The notes below the pieces were generated by a model. That model was given only the letters and a program-made list of their open reading frames with translations. It did not search any database and had not been told where the DNA came from. Position numbers and translations under genes: made by a program. This document shows positions 54,809-60,662 of a DNA stretch of 64,000 bases, piece after piece (position 1 is the stretch's first letter; each line of letters opens with the position of its first letter). The DNA comes from Variovorax paradoxus (GTDB lineage: Bacteria; Pseudomonadota; Gammaproteobacteria; Burkholderiales; Burkholderiaceae_C), in NCBI RefSeq assembly GCF_022009635.1, contig NZ_CP091716.1, forward strand, positions 1,565,001 through 1,629,000. Direction: 5' to 3'.

Positions 54809-55831
54809 GTGAACCCAAAAACTGTTCGAGTCACCTACCTGCGGCAAATTGCAGATCAAGCGGCTGAACTGGGCGTGGATACCGTGGCGTGGCTGGCCAT
54901 TTCCGACCTCAAGCAAGATGATCTTGCCGATGCGTCGGCGGTAGTTGCCGTCGAAAAGTTTGGAGAGCTGATCACCCGCGCCGTCAGTCTGTCGCGTGAG
55001 ACGGGCTTCGGGGTATTGGCTGGGCGTCGTTTGCTTACAGCAACCCATGGTGTCCTCGGCATGGCGGCTGCGGCAAGCCGCAGCATCCGTGAAGCCATGC
55101 AAATCGTCGAGCGTTTTGTCTGCATCCGAACGGAGGCTATCAGTATTCATACCCGCGAGGTAAATGGAAGTCTGGAGGTCTGGTTTGAACCGGCGATCGG
55201 TCTGGGTTCTGCAAGCAACACGGTGACGGAAATCGCGATGGTTGCAGTCAAAAATATCGCCGACGACATATTTCTGAGTCGCAGTGCCTGCAATATGGTT
55301 TACTTTCAATTTCCTGAGCCGCCTCATGCGGCACTGGCACGCGGCGTTTACGGCTGCGCAGTTCGATACAATCAGAAATGGTCAGGTTTATCTTTTGATA
55401 TTTCTGCTGCCGAAGAAGTCACCCAGAAATACGATCCATTGGTTCTAACAGAGGCAGTACGCTTCTGCGTCGAAGAGTTAAATGAAACTGGAGATAACAG
55501 GAGCGCAGGCTCGAAATTGGAGAAAATTGTTCTAGAACGGCTTCCGCCAATTCCTCATCTCACCGTATGTGCACGGCTGCTGAGCACGACGCCTCGGACA
55601 CTTCATCGGCGCTTGATCGAAGAAGGAACCTCTTACCGTGAAATAGTGGAATCAATTAGGCATCGCATGGCGTTGAAACTGCTCAGAAAAGGGTCTTCCA
55701 TCAAAGAAGTGACCTATTTCTTGGGCTATGCGGACATCGCCAGTTTCAGGCGCGCATTCCGGCGCTGGGAAGGTATGGCGCCGTCGGATTGGACTACAAG
55801 AGTGCAAGAGCCGGCGGGTGAGTCCAGGTAA
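54809..55831 (+). CDS. AraC-family regulator of the alk operon
   Basis: A 340-residue regulator with an N-terminal effector domain of the Arabinose_bd (PF12625) type and a C-terminal AraC helix-turn-helix pair (TPRTLHRRLIEEGTSYREIVE; IKEVTYFLGYADIASFRRAFRRWEGMAP). GTG at 54809 is chosen because GAGCGAGA precedes it and the family N-terminus follows; the frame is open 30 codons further. It is divergent from the hydroxylase gene across 221 bases and is likely to activate that operon in response to substrate. The Pseudomonas OCT AlkS is of a different family; AraC-type AlkR is used in Acinetobacter. Confidence 0.85.
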   Translation: MNPKTVRVTYLRQIADQAAELGVDTVAWLAISDLKQDDLADASAVVAVEKFGELITRAVSLSRETGFGVLAGRRLLTATHGVLGMAAAASRSIREAMQIVERFVCIRTEAISIHTREVNGSLEVWFEPAIGLGSASNTVTEIAMVAVKNIADDIFLSRSACNMVYFQFPEPPHAALARGVYGCAVRYNQKWSGLSFDISAAEEVTQKYDPLVLTEAVRFCVEELNETGDNRSAGSKLEKIVLERLPPIPHLTVCARLLSTTPRTLHRRLIEEGTSYREIVESIRHRMALKLLRKGSSIKEVTYFLGYADIASFRRAFRRWEGMAPSDWTTRVQEPAGESR

Positions 55832-55959
55832 TCGAGGGCTCCTAGAATGCGAATGCGCAGGGGACATTCGTCTGTGTCTCCGGCGTTGGGGATGGCCTGC
55901 ATAACTCCCTGCGGCCCGTGATGGCGCGGCCTCGGGCGGTCCACTGCCTTTCCTTTCTT

Positions 55960-55980
55960 GCCAATAGCCGAGCTATTGGC
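55960..55980. repeat. 9-bp palindrome downstream of the AraC gene
   Basis: GCCAATAGC (55960-55968) and GCTATTGGC (55972-55980) form a perfect stem with a 3-base loop, 128 bases after the araC-type stop. There is no T run, so termination is uncertain. The rest of 55,832-56,065 holds nothing I can identify. Confidence 0.5.
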
Positions 55981-56117
55981 CGCAAAAAGACGCTTTGTGG
56001 CCCATCCCGGTCCGCACTACCACCGACTCGCGAGGATTATGCAGGCCATCCTTGGGGAAATTACTGTAAGCGTCCGGCGAACCCATGTTGACCGCTGCAG
56101 TCGCTCGTGTCTGACGA

Positions 56118-57650
56118 TCAGAGGCCAGTGGGTTGCCAGCGATGGGGCAAGAGCTCGTCGATTCGGCTGGCCTTGTGCGTGGGCAGCCGCGTGAGTACAT
56201 CCTTGAGGTAGGCATACGGGTCGTGCTCGTTCATGCGCGCCGACTGGATCAGGCTCATGACAGCGGCCGCCCGCTGCCCCGCGCGCAGGCTACCGGCAAA
56301 CAGCCAGTTGTTTCGGCCAATGGCAATGGGCCGGATCTGGTTCTCGATCCAGTTGTTGTCCACTGGCAGCTGCCCGTCATCTGCAAACCGGGTCAGTGCA
56401 TCCCAGCGCCGCAGGCTGTAGTCCAGCGCTTTGGCGGTTGCTGATCCGTCGGGCACCTGGCGCCGTTGCAGCGTCATCCACTCGTGCAGGGCATCCAGGA
56501 TCGGCCGTGTCTGCTGCTGCCGAACGGCTTGCCGCTGCTCGGACCCCAGTTCTTTGACTTCGCGCTCGATCTCATAGACCCGGGCGAACTGTTGGAGGGC
56601 AAACTCGGCGATCTGGCTCTGGTTGGCCGCATGCAGATCGAAGAACTTGCGCCGCGCATGGGCCAGACACCCCACCTCGGTCACGCCGCTGGCGATCAGG
56701 GCCTTGTAGCCACTGAAGTCGTCGCAGGTCAGGCTGCCCTTCCAGGCCTTGTCGGTGCCGTGGCCCAGGAAGTGCCGGGCGTGCTCGCCCGAGCGAGACT
56801 CGCAGAAGTCGTAGACCACGGCTTTGATGCTCTCGAAGGCCCCGGGCGCGTAGGCCCAGAGGTAGGCGCGGTGCGTCTTGCCATCGCCGGGCTTGAGCAT
56901 GGCCACCGGTGTCTCATCGGCATGCAGCACCCGGTGGCCCAGGATCTCGGTCTTGAGCGCATCGACCAGCGGTTGCAGCCGCACCCCGCAGGTGCCTACC
57001 CACTGCGCCAGGGTCGAGCGCGGGATGGCCAGGCCGGCGCGTCCGAAGATCGCTTCCTGCCGGTACAAGGGCAGGTGATCGGCGTACTTGCCCACCAGCA
57101 CCTGGGCCAGCAGGCCGGTGGTGGGGATGCCTTTGTCGATGACGTGCGCCTCAACCGGCGCCTGAGTGATGCTCTCGCACCGGGCGCAGGCCCACTTGCC
57201 GCGGATATGGCGCTCGACGCTGAAGACGCCGGGCATGTAGTCCAGCTTCTCGGCCACGTCCTCACCCACGCGTTTCATCTGGCAGCCACAGGCGCAGGTG
57301 GTGGACGCAGGTTCGTGGCGAACCTCGCGGCGCGGCAGGTGCGCCGGCAGCGGTAGCCGTTTGGCTTGTTTCTTATCGGGGGTGGCAGGTGCTTGTGTCT
57401 GCGTCAGCGCATCGATCTCGCTGGCCACAGCCGCCAGGTCCGCTTCGATCTCGTCTTCAAGCAGGCTCTTCTGCTCAGGGTTGAAGCGCTCGGACTGGGC
57501 TGCGAACTTCATGCGCTTGAGCAGTGCGTTCTCGTGGGTGAGTTTCTCCAGCAGCGCACTCTGGTGGCGAACCTGAACCATCAGCCGAGCGGTCAGCTCG
57601 CGCAGTTGTTCTGCACTCAGACTGTCCAGCGATTGAGGTTCCACCACCAT
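56118..57650 (-). CDS. tnpC: IS66 transposase TnpC
   Basis: DDE transposase of 510 residues from the ATG at 57650 (the frame opens further, into tnpB). It has a Leu/coiled N-terminus (LRELTARLMVQVRHQSALLEKL), a zinc-finger segment (CACGCQMKRVGEDVAEKLDY, then WACARC), the DDE core (ILGHRVLHADETPVAML with the first Asp; GCLAHARRKFFDLHAANQS) and the C-terminal VDNNWIENQIRPIAIGRNNWLFAGS typical of IS66. Confidence 0.93.
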   Translation of the reverse strand: MVVEPQSLDSLSAEQLRELTARLMVQVRHQSALLEKLTHENALLKRMKFAAQSERFNPEQKSLLEDEIEADLAAVASEIDALTQTQAPATPDKKQAKRLPLPAHLPRREVRHEPASTTCACGCQMKRVGEDVAEKLDYMPGVFSVERHIRGKWACARCESITQAPVEAHVIDKGIPTTGLLAQVLVGKYADHLPLYRQEAIFGRAGLAIPRSTLAQWVGTCGVRLQPLVDALKTEILGHRVLHADETPVAMLKPGDGKTHRAYLWAYAPGAFESIKAVVYDFCESRSGEHARHFLGHGTDKAWKGSLTCDDFSGYKALIASGVTEVGCLAHARRKFFDLHAANQSQIAEFALQQFARVYEIEREVKELGSEQRQAVRQQQTRPILDALHEWMTLQRRQVPDGSATAKALDYSLRRWDALTRFADDGQLPVDNNWIENQIRPIAIGRNNWLFAGSLRAGQRAAAVMSLIQSARMNEHDPYAYLKDVLTRLPTHKASRIDELLPHRWQPTGL

Positions 57651-57730
57651 GGGCGTGACTGTGCCAGCGCGGGCAACGCTGCGCCATTGGCGCATGCACC
57701 GATGGGCAAGCACCAGAACATCGGTCAGAT

Positions 57731-58063
57731 TCAGAGCACGGTGATGACACCACCATCGCCCAGGCGTTGCCAAGGCAGGCCCAGCACCAGGGCATCGAAC
57801 TGTGGGCGACTGAGCGTGATGGTCGATACCCCCTCACGCGGCCAGACGAATTTGCCGCTGTTCAGGCGCCGCGCAGCCAGCCACACCCCGATGCCGTCGT
57901 GCACCAGCACCTTCATGCGGTTGGCTCTGCGGTTGGCAAACAGGTACGCGTGGTGCGGTCGTGCGGCGCCGAAGACGGCCACCACGCGGGCCAGCGCCGA
58001 CTCCGTGCCGGCGCGCATGTCCAGTGGCTCGGTGGCCAGCCACAGGGCGTCGATGCGGATCAC
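57731..58063 (-). CDS. tnpB: IS66 accessory protein TnpB
   Basis: A 110-residue IS66 Orf2 protein with the family block HHAYLFANRRANRMKVLVHDG and GVWLAARRLNSGKFVWP. Needed for IS66 transposition; biochemical role unknown. Overlaps tnpA by 4 bases. Confidence 0.93.
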   Translation of the reverse strand: MIRIDALWLATEPLDMRAGTESALARVVAVFGAARPHHAYLFANRRANRMKVLVHDGIGVWLAARRLNSGKFVWPREGVSTITLSRPQFDALVLGLPWQRLGDGGVITVL

Positions 58064-58407
58064 TTGAGCAAGTCTCCCATCCAGGCTGCACAGTGCTCAG
58101 CCGCCGAGACTGGCCAGGTCAGCGTCACGCTGGTGGCGCCACGGCGCAACTCGATGCGGATGTCTGGGGCCGGTACGCAGTTGGGTGCAGGCAGCGCCAC
58201 CGGCACGAAGGTCGGGACTTGCACATCTGTGCTGGGGGCATGTGCCAAGCGGCGCCAGTTGTGCACGACGTTGGCATTGATGCCATGCGAGAGCGCTACG
58301 CTGGCCACCGAGGCGCCGGGCCTGGCGCACTCGGCCAGGATCTGCTGCTTGAGCTGGGCGCTGTGCCGCCGACGGGTCTTGGTCTTGGCTTCGGTCATGG
58401 TGTCCAC
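58060..58407 (-). CDS. tnpA: IS66 accessory protein TnpA
   Basis: A 115-residue IS66 Orf1 protein with an IS3/IS66-type helix-turn-helix (HSAQLKQQILAECARPGASVASVALSHGI split around NANVVHNWRRL). An in-frame ATG at 58398 is an alternative start. Probably binds the ends of the element. Confidence 0.92.
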   Translation of the reverse strand: MDTMTEAKTKTRRRHSAQLKQQILAECARPGASVASVALSHGINANVVHNWRRLAHAPSTDVQVPTFVPVALPAPNCVPAPDIRIELRRGATSVTLTWPVSAAEHCAAWMGDLLK

Positions 58408-58483
58408 CTATCTCGTTGGGTGGACACCATCGTTGCCGCTTACGCCGTCGCCCTCAAGGGTGGGATGGCCGGACGCTTACAAA

Positions 58484-59192
58484 TTACTTTTTGGCCTCGT
58501 CGATGGACTGGCGGATAGACGCATAGGTCTCGGAGAAAAGCCGTTGGGCTTCCCCATAGCTCTTTTTCGTGGTCTCCCATACCTCGGCCGAGGCTTTTGA
58601 GACCCGGGCCTTGGTTTCCTCCACATTTGCATTCAGTGCGGCAATACGCCCTTCAATGGCTGTGCGCTGATCCCCCGCGAGCTTGGCCGCGTCGGCACGC
58701 AATCCAGCGAGCGCTTTCTGCTGCGCATTCAGTTCAGCCTCCAGTACGGCACGCTGCGTAGCGATACTGGCCTTAGCTTTCTTCAAGGTACTTGTCTCGG
58801 GCGGCCTGGAAGGCGGCCCAATCATTGTCGAGTGCCTGACGTACTTCGGCGACTTGGGCATCGCTCCAGTTCTTTGCGTTGGCTGCGGCATCTTGAGCCC
58901 GGCGGCGATAGGCGTCCCGCTGCTTGCGCAGGTCCGCCAACGCCGCATCAGCCTTGGTGCGCGCCTCGCCCCGAAGCTTGCTGGCATCTTTTTCCAGGGC
59001 AGTGATGTTGGCATCAAGCTGGGCCAGCCGGTCCTGCGACCACGCCAGTGCTTGGTGAACCTTTGAGGGCTCCTTCTGTGGAGCGGCTGAATCGGCCTGT
59101 GCTTCTGCATTCTGTGCCAGGGCGGGAGGAGCCGACAGCAACGCTGTCTGAGCAAGCAGCGCCAAGGCGATTGTGGAAAAGCGAAGTTTCAT
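58484..59192 (-). pseudogene. Exported coiled-coil protein, broken by a frameshift
   Basis: The first frame (59192 to stop at 58773) has a signal peptide (MKLRFSTIALALLAQTALLSA, cleaved near ALAQ) and a helical repeat region. The second frame continues the same kind of coiled coil (TLKKAKASIATQRAVLEAEL onward) to TAA at 58484. The switch lies near 58,785; removing one base from GAAGAAAGC would join LE to KAKAS in one frame. The C-terminus runs into the duplicated target site of IS66, which supplied the same stop. The protein is a relative of the next gene upstream. A sequencing error or programmed shift cannot be excluded. Confidence 0.6.
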
Positions 59193-59240
59193 GGTGATTT
59201 CTCCTGATGAGTCAAAACAAAAGCAACGTGGCGCCTAGGT

Positions 59241-59849
59241 TCAGCGAACCTTGAAAAAGGCATCCTTGATCTTCTGGACCGTGACGGCGTGAGCGGCCTT
59301 GGCATCGGCAAACCCCTGCTTGACGGCACGCCAGGATTCATCGCCAGCATCCTTGACCTCACCGATACGCGCCTGGAACTTCTCGGCCTCGATGGAGAGG
59401 CGATCGAACGCGGCATCGAGTTCGCCGCGGGCCTTCTCGACGGCATCGGCCGCCTGGTCACCCAAATCCTTCAGGGAGTTTTGCCACGCTTGCCGCTGTG
59501 CGCGCGCACGGACGATGACGATGTTGCGCACGGTTTTCACCTCGTCGCCGGTCGTGCTGACAAACTGCTGGAGGGCGGACTCGACCTCGATCCATTCGGC
59601 TTCGAGCTTGTCCTGAATCTCGCTCGCTTCCTGCTTTGCGGTGTCCGCCTGAGCGCGCAGATCATCGTAGTACTGCTGCAGCTTCGCGCGGGATGCCGCG
59701 AGGCGTGCGCGAGCTGCATCGGCTTGCTTGCGGGCATCCTCCTTGATATCGGCGGCCGATTTCTCGACCTGGGAGAGAATGGCATCGGTCTCATCGAGAC
59801 GGTGCTTCGCCCATGCGATGGTCTGGTGTACGTAGGATTGGAGCGTCAT
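59241..59849 (-). CDS. Cytosolic long coiled-coil protein, unknown function
   Basis: A 202-residue, almost wholly alpha-helical, highly charged protein (HQTIAWAKHRLDETDAILSQ; DARKQADAARARLAASRAKL) with no signal peptide. The ATG at 59849 has AAAGGAA upstream. Its opening third parallels the downstream exported paralogue (LAWSQDRLAQLDANITALEK). Heptad-like Ala/charged patterns recall phasins or apolipoprotein-like proteins, but I do not recognise a family. It lies 37 bases after the TetR gene on the same strand, so it is likely autoregulated with it. Confidence 0.78.
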   Translation of the reverse strand: MTLQSYVHQTIAWAKHRLDETDAILSQVEKSAADIKEDARKQADAARARLAASRAKLQQYYDDLRAQADTAKQEASEIQDKLEAEWIEVESALQQFVSTTGDEVKTVRNIVIVRARAQRQAWQNSLKDLGDQAADAVEKARGELDAAFDRLSIEAEKFQARIGEVKDAGDESWRAVKQGFADAKAAHAVTVQKIKDAFFKVR

Positions 59850-59886
59850 GGTGCATTTCCTTTCAATGGGAGAGGGGTTGATGGAA

Positions 59887-60588
59887 TCAAGCGGGGCCTG
59901 TTTTTCGGTCAGCGCCATCATCAGGCGACCGAACGGCAAGAAAGCCGCTTCGGCAGAGATCGCGGACCATGTCCGTGATTTGCCTGATGGCTTCGTTCTG
60001 AATGCTTTTCCAGTCCATGCCACGGAGCATCACGCCGCGCAGAAACCTGAAACTGAAAACTGCCGTCACAATTGCGATGACGCGCAGCCGCAGCGCCTCG
60101 TCATCGGAAGACCGGCCGCTAAACTGGCTGGCGGCATGTACCAGACGCTTTTGCAGCGGAGCGATCGCGCGTTCATGAATCAGGGCGAAGGCGTCGTCGT
60201 TGTCGTAAGCGCAGCGGGCCACGAATGCCGTCCAGGCGTGCGGCTCGGCTTCCTCCAGCATGGTGTGGAGCAGTTGGATCAGTGTGCGTTCGAAGCGAAC
60301 GGAAAGCTCGACGTCCGAGGTATCGTCAAGCAAAGTTGCGGCCTCCGCGAAGCGATGGGCCGCATACTCGGCGATCATGTCCGCTGCAGCCAGATAGAGC
60401 TCCTTCTTGCTGCCGAAATGGTAGGGAATGGCCGACAGCGTGGTTTTGGCCGCCTGGGCCAGAGCGCGCGTGGTTGCCCCCTCGTAGCCAACGGCGGCGA
60501 CAACGTCAACCGTCGCTTCAATCAACTGCGATCGGGTCTTGGCACTGCGCGCCTCGTGGCCGCTGGTTGATTCGGCATGACTTGACAT
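59887..60588 (-). CDS. TetR-family regulator with CecR-like C-terminal domain
   Basis: A 233-residue repressor-like protein. Helix-turn-helix is seen as LIEATVDVVAAVGYEGATTRALAQAAKTTLSAIPYHFGSK (split reading, residues 18-60). The ATG at 60588 is supported by GGAGG 4 bases upstream. The C-terminal helical ligand domain resembles the CecR/DUF1956 type. It heads the small coiled-coil operon and probably represses it until an unknown ligand binds. Confidence 0.87.
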   Translation of the reverse strand: MSSHAESTSGHEARSAKTRSQLIEATVDVVAAVGYEGATTRALAQAAKTTLSAIPYHFGSKKELYLAAADMIAEYAAHRFAEAATLLDDTSDVELSVRFERTLIQLLHTMLEEAEPHAWTAFVARCAYDNDDAFALIHERAIAPLQKRLVHAASQFSGRSSDDEALRLRVIAIVTAVFSFRFLRGVMLRGMDWKSIQNEAIRQITDMVRDLCRSGFLAVRSPDDGADRKTGPA

Positions 60589-60662
60589 ACATCCTCCGAT
60601 TGTTCCGATAAGAACATAGTTCATACGAACGAGCTTTTCAATGGCAATGAAACTGCGAAAAA

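Larger units (their letters stand above)
56058..58488. mobile_element. Intact IS66-family element with 8-bp target duplication
   Basis: Perfect 13-bp terminal inverted repeats GTAAGCGTCCGGC at 56066-56078 and its complement at 58468-58480, with partial matching beyond, bound three genes in the IS66 order tnpA, tnpB, tnpC. The flanking AAATTACT is duplicated at 56058-56065 and 58481-58488. IS66 elements make 8-bp duplications, so this copy inserted by transposition and its ends are intact. All three frames look open, so it may be active. Confidence 0.95.
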
